64,000 nucleotides of DNA, taken from Arcicella sp040387735. GTDB taxonomy: Bacteria > Bacteroidota > Bacteroidia > Cytophagales > Spirosomataceae. The notes under the pieces were generated by a model that ran no database searches, had not been told where the DNA came from, and saw only the letters and a program-made list of their open reading frames with translations. The translations under genes were made by a program, and so were the position numbers. How positions within the stretch are numbered: the stretch's first letter is position 1; each line of letters begins with the position of its first letter. This document shows, piece after piece, positions 42,744-54,700 of this stretch. Location: NCBI GenBank assembly GCA_040387735.1, contig JAZKDE010000138.1, positions 14,551 to 78,550 of the forward strand. The letters run 5' to 3'.

Positions 42744-45700
42744 ATGGAAGGAACTTCTACGTTCACTGATGGTGCAAGCAACCAAACGAACCTTACTATT
42801 TCATCAGAACCAGTAGTAAAAAGAGCCGTTTTTCTTTTCGCAAAAGGTCTATTAAAGAAAGTCAAAAAACTATTTATTCAGGAAGAAAATCTTGAATTTA
42901 TAGTCGATTCTGCATTTATTGATTCGTCGGTAGATATTGAACATCAGCTAAATACAACTGTAAATACGGTTGTTGAAGCGGCTATTCCTGTTGTTGTGGT
43001 TAAAGAAAAATCACAAATTTCGCATATACATTATCAATTAAACATACAGCAAATGAATCTTTTTACTTACCTGAGACGAGCGATTACGAGTAGTGAGGAG
43101 TCGCTTAGTGGGCAGTTCTTGGAGCAATTTAAGAGCTTTCTATCGGTAATAGTCGGTACCGCCCCCGATAAAAATGCCCCTCTTGGCTCTGTCAAGCGGG
43201 ATTTTGGCATTTTATCATATTTGGGTGGTTTACAACTACTCAGTGGTAACGAGTTTTTTAACCGACGGAGTTTACGTTCGTGGGCGAGTGTGATGTTTCT
43301 GACGTTATTTACGGCGTTTGGAGCATTGGCTCAATCTCAATCTGCAGCTCTGTCAGCCCTCACTGATTTGGCGGTTAAGAAGACAATTAATACACAAAAC
43401 CCTGTTTTGGGTCAAGATGTAACTTACACTATTAAGGTAATAAACGAAAGTGCTGTTAAGGCTACTGGGGTTGAACTTACTGATGTTTTGCCCGCTGGAG
43501 TTACCCTCAAGTCGGTAAATGTTAATGGTGTTGGTTCTTCTACTAACTCTACCACTGCTGGAGTAACGACGGTTATATGGAATGTTGGTGAAGTTGCTGC
43601 TTCTCCTACTGAACTAACGATGACGATTGTTGCTACTGTTACAAGTCGAGGTTTGTGGTTTAATATTGCTGAAATTACTAAGGAGAATGAACAGGATAAA
43701 GATTCTTATCCAAATAATCATGATATAAATGAGGACGACCAAGACGCTGTATGTTTATCGGTCGCTGAGTATTTTTATAAAGGAGATGAATTTAAAATTG
43801 GATTACCTACGGGTTATACCAATATTAATTGGACAGTAAAAATTGGAACCGGTGCTGCTACTGCAATTACAGCAACTACTCCTGGTGTATCACTTAATAG
43901 TAATAAAGATACCTTAACTGTTTCTAATATTACAGCTTACACTGAATTTGCATTTACGGCAACTAATAAGAACTGTCCAGCCACGGGATGTTGTCCAGCT
44001 AAATTTATTTACGGACCAATTGGCTCAATTGGAGATTATGTTTTCAACGATGTTAATAAAGATGGTATTCAAAATACTGGCGATACGCCAGTATCAGGTG
44101 TAAAAGTAATTTTATATAAGGCAGATGGAGTAACGAAATTAGATTCGACTATCACAGATGCCAATGGTAAATATTTATTTGACTCATTATTCACAGACAA
44201 TTATAAGGTAAAATTTATACTTCCTACTGGTTCAACATTTACCACTTCAAAAGTTAGCACAGGTACAGATGTAACTGATAGTGACGCAGGTACTGATGGG
44301 TTTTCTGCGGTTATTCCTATTGACGTTGAAGGAACAGGTAAAGCCAAAGATAATTTAGATGTTGATGCCGGTTTAATTGGTAATTTAGGTTCAATTGGAG
44401 ATTTTGTTTGGCGTGATGATAATTCAAACGGCATTCAAGATTTAGGAGAACCAGGAATTGCAGGCGTAGTTGTTAACTTATATAAAGGCACAACTTTTCA
44501 AACGTCAATTACTACTGATGCAAACGGTAAATATACTTTCGGGAATTTAACTTCGGGAGCATACCAAGTAGAATTTGTATCACCAGCACAAAGCAAATTC
44601 ACGAAAGCAAATCAAGGAACCGATGACACTAAAGACAGTGATGTTGGAGCGAATGGAAAAAGTCAAATTATTAATATTGACGTAACCAAATTAGCTACTG
44701 ACACCCTTCGTAATAACCCACAAATTGATGCGGGTATTATTCCATTGGGTTCTATTGGAGATTATGTTTTCAATGACAATAACGGAAATGGTATTCAAGA
44801 TGGTGGAGATACACCTTTAGCAGGCATTAAGGTTACTTTAACAGATAAAAATGGTAACGTTATTACTACATCGACTACTGACGGCTCAGGAAAATATGAG
44901 TTTATTGTAGTAGCAGGTCAATACATTGTAGTATTTGATAAACCAACTGGTTCAACATTCTCTCCAACAGGAGCGGGTACAGCTTCTACGGATTCAGATG
45001 CAGGGACGGATGGAAAATCAGGCATTATCACTATTGATACAACCAAACCAATTGGTGATCCAGCACGTAATAATCCTACGGTTGATGCAGGTTTAATACC
45101 AAATAAAGGAACAATTGGAGATTTTGTTTGGACAGATGCTAATGGCAACAACAAACAAGATGTTGGCGAAACAGGTGTGTCAGGTGTAACCGTTGAATTA
45201 TACGACGGAACAGGCACAACAAAATTACAGACAACAACTACTGGTGCTAATGGTCAATATTTATTTAGTGGCTTAGAATCAGGTGCTTATAAAGTGAAAT
45301 TTATTTTACCTTCTGGTAAGACATTCGTAACACCAAATACTGGAACTTCTACTGAAGATTCAGATGCAGGTATTGGTGGCTTCTCAGGAGTAATTAATAT
45401 AGATGTAACAAAACCACTTGGAGATGTTGGTCGTAATAATTTGACAATTGATGCAGGTATCAAAGCTGACTGTAATATTAATCCTGGAACTTTGGCAACA
45501 ACAACGCCTAATTTCTGCCTACCAACAGGAGGTTCAGTCGTATTGACTGCCACAACAGCAACATCACCAACTGTACCAACAGGATACTCGGTAAAATATG
45601 TATTAACACAAGGAGTAAATTTAGTAATTCAGCAAATAGCGAATACGCCAACCTTTACTGTAAGTGGAGCAGGAGCTTATACTATTCATACATTAGTATT

Positions 45701-48700
45701 TGATGGTAATTCTGCAAATGGTAGCTACCTCGATTTATCAACTATTGTTTTAGGAACTACTAAAGCAACAGATTTGGTAAGTACAATTTCTACTAAAAAC
45801 TTGTGTGCATCATTAGATGTAACAGGTGTTAAATTTAATGTAGGTACAACTCCTGCGGGGCCGCAGATTGCAGGTGCAACTATATGTGCGGGTGGTTCGG
45901 CAATTTTAGGAACAGCTAATCTTAGTGACCCAGTATATCACTGGTTTACTTCATTAACTGCTACAACGCCTTTTGCTACTACGTCTTCAGTTACGGTAAC
46001 CCCAACGATATTAACAACTTATTACGTAAGCACTATTGGAAATACGCCTAATTCTTGCGAAAGCCTTAGAACACCAGTTATAGTAACAGTTAATCCAAAA
46101 CCAGAAAATCCAATTGCTAAATCTTCAATCGTAAATGATTGTACGAAGAATTTGCAAACAGCTAATTTAGCGGATGCTGTTACAATAATTCCAACAGGAA
46201 CTACTCTTGAATGGCACGCATCAAATGATTTAACATCAGCAATTATCACTAATACTACAGCAGTAGGTGCGGGTACTTATTACGCTTTTGCAAAATCAAC
46301 GGCTGGTTGTTATAGCGGAGCAGTTCCAGTTACAGTAGTAATTAATCCATGTACTTGTATTGAACCAGCAATTGTGGCTATCACTCCATTAGCTGCTATC
46401 TGTGGAAGTACAACAACACCAGTTCAATTACAAGCAGTAATTGGCGGTAGTGCTTCAAGTGGAACTTGGACTTCAAATGGAACAGGTGCTTTTGATAATG
46501 CCACAAGTTTATTGGCAAAATATACCCCATCTACAGTTGATGTAACGAAGGGTTCAGTAGAACTTACATTTACAACGAATGACCCAGACGGAGCTGATCC
46601 TAAATGTATTGCAGCATCGGCTAAGACTATTTTAACTATCAAAGCCAAACCAATTGCTCCAACCAGTTTGAGATGTGATGCTGTGGTTTGTTTAGGAGAT
46701 AGTAATAAATTATTTGCTGTAAGTCAAGGAAACACGGTTAAATGGTACGCTACTTTAACAAGTACAACTTCACTTGGAACAGCAAATGAAAATGGTTTTG
46801 TGGTAACTCCTACTTCAGAAGGAACATTTACTTACTATGCGGAGGCAACTACGCCAGAAGGGTGTGTTAGCGAGCGTTCATCAATTTCATTCATAGTTAA
46901 GAAGTGTTTGACAGATTTAGCCGTAATCAAAAAGGTTTATACACCTGATGTAATTACAACACCAAATTATTTATTAGGTCAAACAGCTACTTATTCAATT
47001 GAAGCACAGAATATTGGAACAGCCAATGCACTTGATGTTAAAGTTGATGATATTCTTCCTGCGGGAGCTACTTATGTAAGTTCAACACCAACGGGAGAGT
47101 ATAACAGCACAACGGGTGTATGGACTATCGGTAGTTTGACAAAAGGTTCGACAAAAGCCCTTTTGATTCAAGTAACATTAAATAAAATTGGTTCGATAGT
47201 AAATACTGCCGAAATATCAGGTACTAACGAAGACCCAACTAAAAAAGATAATAACAAATCAACGGTAACAATTAATGTTGTTGACATTGCAGATTTGAGT
47301 TTGACAAAAACAGTTAGCAAGTCAGTAGTTAATGTAGGTGATGAAGTTGAATATACCATTACGGTATTGAATGCTGGTCCAAATACAGCAACAAACGTTG
47401 AAGTAAAAGATAAATTACCAGTAGGATTGACTTATGTAAGTTCATCTACTTTGACTGAAAGTGCGGGAGTATTGACGGGTTCAGTAGCAAGTATTGCTAA
47501 AGGAGCATCGGCAGTATTTACTTTCAAAGCGAAAGTTATTGCAGATGGTAAAATTACCAATTTAGCAGAAGTTAGTAAGTCAGACCAGAAAGACCCTGAT
47601 TCAACACCGGGCAACGCCTCGACAAAACATGAAGATGATGATGACAGTGTCGATATTAATTCAACATTGGTTTGTAATCTTGAAAAACCAGTTATTGCTT
47701 GTGGATGTACTCAAAAAACTATTTGTTTAGGAGGAAGTATTACATTGACAGCAACAGGTTGTGTAGGTTCTGAATTTGTATGGAGTAACGGAGGAAGTAC
47801 AAGTAGCATTACAGTAAGTCCAAAAACAAACCAAAATTATACGGTTTATTGTAAGAAAGATAACTGTAAAAGTGAGCAATCAAATTCAGTAGAAGTAAAA
47901 GTGATTGTGGTAGATGCTCCATTAGCATCTGCTTCACCAAGCAAAATTTGTGCAGGGGAGTCAACTACCTTAACAGCCACAGGTTGTGCAGGAGTAGTAG
48001 AATGGCAAACATCACCAGTACAAACTGGTCCATCAATCACAGTTAGTCCAACAGTGTCACAAACATATAAAGTAGTTTGTAAAGAATACGATTGTGTAAG
48101 CCCAGCAGCAACAGTAGATGTAATTGTAACACCAAAACCAAAAGCACCAGAAATTCTTTGTGCAAAAGGTGAAATTTGCCCAGGTGAAACAATCACAATG
48201 ACTGCGATTAATTGCAACGGGCAAGTGAAATGGAGTACAGGCCAAGAAACGACGACTATCACGGTATTCCCAACAATTACGACAACTTATACAGCAACTT
48301 GTTCTGTAAACGGTTGTACAAGTGATGCTTCGGCAGGATTTGTATTAACGGTGACACCAATCGCAATACCAACAATCAAAACAACCGATTTAATCGTTTG
48401 TACGGGTGGAACAGCAACATTAACGGCCGAAGGTTGTACAGGAAAAGTAACTTGGTATTACGGAGATAAAACGTTAACAGGTGCAACAATTATTGTTAAA
48501 CCAACCACAACGACAACGTATTCGGCTACTTGTAGCTCAATCGTTTGTAGTTCTGATAAATCAGCACCAGTAACCGTACAAGTGGTAAATCCAGCTCCTC
48601 CAATTGTGAGTTCGGGAACATCAACAATTTGTGCAGGTTCAACAGTAGAATTAACTGCAACTGGTTGTGAAAGTGGCGTGGTAACATGGTCGGATGGTCA

Positions 48701-51700
48701 AAAAGGCTCTGTGATTACGGTTAAACCATTGGTTTCAACTTCATATACCGCAACTTGTTCAATCGGAACTTGTGTTAGTGAGAACTCAATTAAGAGAAGC
48801 ATCACCGTTACCGACTTTGCTAAACCAACCATTACAGCAGATAAATTAATAATCTGTGCTGGTCAGTCAATAACCTTGACGGCTAATGGATGTAATGGAA
48901 CTGTAAAATGGTCGGATGGAGTAACTGGTTCACCAAGAACAATTACGCCAACGGTAGATATTAAATATACAGCAACTTGTGAATCAACGACTTGTAAATC
49001 TGATAATTCAAATGAGTTAGCTGTCAAAGTAAATACAGCCGGCCCAGCACCAGTAATTTCATGTATTAAAACCGAAATTTGTGCAGGAGAAAGTGTAACC
49101 TTAACTGCAGCAGGTTGCGAAGGTGGAACGGTTAAATGGTCTGACAATAGCACAGGAATATCAATCACGGTTAAGCCAAGTTTAACAACTATTTATACTG
49201 CAACTTGTGTAACTAATACTTGTGAAAGTGTTAAATCAAACGAAAAGAAAATTACGGTTAATCCAGCAACTGTCTTGAACTTGACAGCATCTGCAAGTAA
49301 TGATAAAATATGTGCTGGTACAGAAGTGACCTTAACATTAGCAGGTTGTACAGGTGGAACAGTAACATGGACAGGAGGTTTGACTGGTGCAAGCATCAAA
49401 GTAACTCCAAGTCTAACAACTACTTACACTGCAACTTGTACAGGTATTGCTTGTGCAAAAGATGCCTCAGCAAGTGTGAAAGTAACAGTGTTACCAGGAG
49501 CAACAACTCCGAATATTACGCCAACAAATACACAAATTTGTTCAGGTGCGGAAGTGGTATTAACTGCTAATAATTGCAACGGAACATTGTTGTGGAACAC
49601 AGGAGCAACAACCACGAGTATTACTGTTAAACCAAGTGTAACAACAATCTACTCGGTACAATGTAAGGTAGAAGGTTGTGGAGAAGCTAAAACATCTGAA
49701 CCAGTAACGGTGAAGGTTGGAACGCCAGATGCACCAACAATTACTTCAATACCACCGAGTGTCTGTGCAGGAGGTTCAGTAGTATTGACTGCGACAGGTT
49801 GTACTTCAGGAACAGTAGTTTGGTCGAATGGTAAAACAGGAACATCAATTACTGAAACAGTAAACTCAACAACAACATACAGTGCAGTTTGTAAATTGGG
49901 AACTTGTAACAGTCCAGAATCGAATAAAGTAACAGTAACTGTGACAATACCAACCGTACCAACAATCTCGTGTGCAACAAGTACAATTTGTGCAGGAAGT
50001 ACAATTACCTTGATTGCTTCGGGATGTGAAGGAACAGTTAAATGGTCGGACGGACAGTCTGGAACAATCATCACGGCTGCTCCAACTAAAACAACCGATT
50101 ATACAGCTACTTGTACTATTGGAACTTGTACTTCAGCCGCATCAAGTGTAGCAACGGTGAACGTGGGTAATCCTCCTGCACCATCTATCACTTGTAACGC
50201 ATCATCAATTTGTCAAGGAATTCAAATAACATTGACTGCCACAAATTGTACAGGAACAATTGTTTGGAATGATGGACAAGTAGGAAATGTAATTACAGCA
50301 AAACCAAATGCAACTACTAAATATACCGCAATCTGTAAATTAGATAAGTGTGAAAGTGGTAAATCAAATGAAGTTACAGTTACAGTAGGAGCAGGTATTG
50401 CAACTCCTAAAACTAAAAACTTGAACAACGTTTGTCCATTCTTAACGGTAGATTTAGCATCAGGTGTAACATCAAGTTTATCAGCAGGCGGAACGTTTGA
50501 ATTCCATACAGGGATATTACCATCGTCACCTTTGGTAACAAATCCAAACGCAGTAGTTACTGGTACTTATTATGTATTTGAAAAAACAGGAACAGGATGT
50601 TATTCTTCTCCTGGTGTGATTAATACATATATCAATACAGATTGTACGCCAAAAGATTGTGCTAAAACACCAGCTACGGTAAGTGCAGGTGCAGATGCTA
50701 CAATTTGTGCAGAGAAAATATACAAATTGAGTGGAACATTCGGCGGTGCAGCAACCAACATTACTTGGAAAACAACTGGTAGTGGTTCATTTGATAATCC
50801 ATTAAATCCAACGGCTACTTATCGCTCATCATTAGCAGATGTATTAGCTGGAACGGTTAAATTGATTATTACAACTAACGACCCAGACGGAACTGGTCCA
50901 TGCGTAGCAAAAGCTGATACAATGGTATTGACCATGCAAGGGGTTAAATTCAAACCACTCGTAGCAGTAACTGGTAGCTTGAATGCTTGTGGAACGGACT
51001 CTGTAACCTTGACCGCTAACGCTGGATACGCTTATATGTGGTTTAAAGTTGGCTCGACAACACCATTCGCAACGACAAGAAGTGTAACGGTTAAAAGCAC
51101 TGGAGATTATTACTTCAAATTGGTTGACGCTAACAAATGTTGTTCAATTGAATCAGATACGGCATCGGTAAATTTATTATCAATACCGATAGCACCAGTA
51201 GCGAATAGTGTGAAAATTGATAGAGGAACAACCATTGACTTGAATAAATTGGTAGTAAGTAATACACCACAAGGAGCAACATTGGTATTCAAAACAGGAG
51301 CAAGTTCAAGCTCAACAACTGTAGCGAACCCGAGTGCAGTGGGTGCGGGTATCTTCTACGCTTGTTACAAATCAGCACAAGGTTGTTACTCATTAAGTAC
51401 AAAAATTACGATTGAGAATAAAGGAGACATTTCTTCTCCAACGGATGCGGATATTCAGATTACGGTAGTAACTGAGAATAATATCGCTCTTGATAGCACA
51501 GTGAAAGTAACGATTACTGTGAAAAATAACGGGCCAGCAACGGCTAAGGGTGTAACAGTTTCAGCACCAATTCCAACAGGTTTGACATTTGTGTCGCAAA
51601 CAGGTGGATTAGTAAGAACTGGAAACTTGTTGAACGGAACATTAGATAGTTTAATTAGCGGTGGTGTGAAGGTTTACACTTGGGTAGGTAAGATTTCTGG

Positions 51701-54700
51701 AACAACAACTACAGTAACGGTTGGTGGAACAGGAGGATCAAACAACCCAGACCCGAATCCGAACAACAATAATGGTAGTAACCCAGGTGGTTCATCTACG
51801 GTTACTGTACCATCAGCAAACTCGTCTGACATCGTAGTAACAATCACAACTGATAAAACAAATTACGCAGTAGGTGATACCGTAACGACAACCATTACGG
51901 TAAGAAATCTTGGACCTGCCACGGCTAAAAACGTAACAGTTTCAACGACAGTACCTGATAAATTGACTTACGTTGCACAAACAGGCGGTTTGACAATCGT
52001 TGGAAAAGTGTTAACGGGTAAATTGGATAGTTTGGTTAAAAATGGAGTGAAAGTTTACATCTACAAATCAGTTCTTAACGGAACAGGTCCAGTAGTAATA
52101 GGTGGAACGGGTACATCGAATAATCCAGATCCTAATCCAAACAATAATAACGGAACAGGAACGAATGGTTCGGTAACAATCAACCCAACTTTACCAACTG
52201 GTGCAGATGTACAAATTACAGTAACAACTGATAAATCTAATTATGCAGTAGGTGACATCGTAACGACGACTATTACTGTTAAAAACCTTGGTCCACAAAC
52301 GGCAAAAGGTATTAACGTAAGTTCAACACTTCCATCAGTCTTGGAATATATTGGACAAACAGGTGGTTTGACAAAAACTGGAAACGTATTAGCTGGCTCA
52401 CTTGACAGTTTAGTGAAAGACGGTGTGAAAGTTTATACTTACACTGCTAAAGTAACTGGTAATGGAACGTCAACGATAACGGCTGCAAGTACAAGTACAA
52501 GTACCGACCCTAATCCAACGAACAATAATGGTTCAGGTTCAGGTGGTGCAACAATCGTAATTGGAACAACCACTACAACAGAAGGTGCAGACGTAGTAAT
52601 TACGATTACAACTGACAAAGCAACTTATGCAAAAGGTGATACCATAACAACAACCATTACGGTTACGAACCTTGGGCCAAAAACTGCGAAAGGTATTAGT
52701 ATCTTCTCGGTAGTTCCTGGAACATTGACTTACTTAACGCAGACGGGAGGTTTGACGAAAACGGGTAGCTTGTTAACTGCAACGATTGATAGCTTAATAA
52801 AAGGAGATGTTAAAGTCTATACCTACAAAGCTATCCTGAATACAGATGTTGAAACGAAAGTGGCTGTTGGTGGAACAAGTACCACAACTGACCCTAATCC
52901 AAGTAATAACAACGGTTCAGGTGCGGGTACAACAACTATCAATCAAGGAAAAGTTAATAACACAGTAGCTGACGTAGCGGTAGTAATTACAGCAGATAAA
53001 TCAAAAGCGAAAGTTGGAGATAGTGTTAACTTCTTATTGTCATTGACAAACAATGGTCCAGCAACAGCTAAACAGGTTGTGTTAACGAATCCAATTCCAA
53101 CAGGAATGACATTCGTTTCAAGCTCAACAGGCCAGACGCTTACTTCGGGAGCAATTACGGTAAGTCTTGATTCTTTAGAAAAAGGACAAACTAAAACGTA
53201 TGCTTACGTAGCGACAATGAATGTGAAAACTAACGTAACGAATACCGTTTCAGTTAATTCATTAATAGACAATGTAGGAAATAATAACTTCTCATTCGTA
53301 ACGATTACAGGAGATACAACGGGTACTGTAAATACTGGAAGTAACAAAGTTGACTTAGCATTAACATTGACGGCTGACAAACAATTGATTGCGATTGATA
53401 ATGAAGTAACCTTCACTATCACCGTGAAAAATAATGGACCGAATGCAGCAACCAATGTAGTTATTGATAACTTATTACCGAAACAATTAAGTTTTGTATC
53501 AGGAGACCCTGCCAGAACAGGAGATACTTTGAGAGTAGCAATTGCAACAATTCCAGTAGGAGCTTCGCAAGCATTTACTTACAAAGCGAAAGTCTTGAAA
53601 GATACCGTTATTAGTAGCACAGCTAAAATCACCAAAACAACACCTGTCGATTCAGTCTTGACAAACAATGTTGCAACGGTAATATTAGTACCTGCAAGTG
53701 ATACAACTTACGCAGATTTAGGATTGTTAATTACGGCAAATAAAGCAACTTATAACAAAGACGAAAACGTAACTTATACCGTAACATTGACTAATAATGG
53801 AGCAGGTAAAGCGAAAAATGTACAATTGTGTAATCCATTACCAACTGGTTTAACATTCGTGTCAGGAACTGGTATCGTAAAGGCAGGTGATAGTTTAACA
53901 ATTGCAGTTGATACAATCAGTAAAGGCCGCACTCGTACATTCACTTATGTAACGAAAGCAACTTCTGCTGGTACAATCGTCAACAAGATTAGAATCTGTA
54001 ACTCAAGTAAATTGGATTTGATTACTAATAATAACGCAAGTACAGCAACTATTACAGTGAAAGATACAGTTATCGTACCTGATTGTAAACTGGGCTTAGC
54101 AATGGCAGTAATTGATACAGCGAAAGTTTCGGATGGTGTTTATAATGTAACCTACCGTTTAATTGCGAAGAACTTCTGCAAGGATACTTTGAGAAATGTA
54201 ACCTTAACAAGCAACTTAGCAAATACCTTCAAAACTCCAGTAACTTGTGAGATTGTAGGAAAACCAAACACAGGTGTAAGTACAAATTTGATTGTAAATG
54301 ATACGTTTAGTAAAACTGATTCAAGTTTAGTTAAAGTGGGTAGCTTCATGTTGCCAGGTGCATCTGATACTGTGAAATATGTAGTGAAAGTTACCTTGAA
54401 TGGAAATAAAGGACCATTCTTCAGCCAAGCCACCGTAACAGGTAAGAAATCAGATAACACTATTATTACAGCGAAATCAAGTGATGGCTCGAATGTAAAT
54501 GGAACGCCAAGCAGAACAGTATTACGTTTTGACTTACCAAATACAAGAATCGGTTTAGCGAAAGAAGTAGTAGTAACAGCCTTGAAAAACGATTCAACAA
54601 CGTTCTGGACGGTTCCTTATAGAATCCGAGTGGTGAATATGGGAGCTAATGCAATTACGCAATTGAGTGTTAAAGATAGCCTTGATGCAGTATTTACAGC

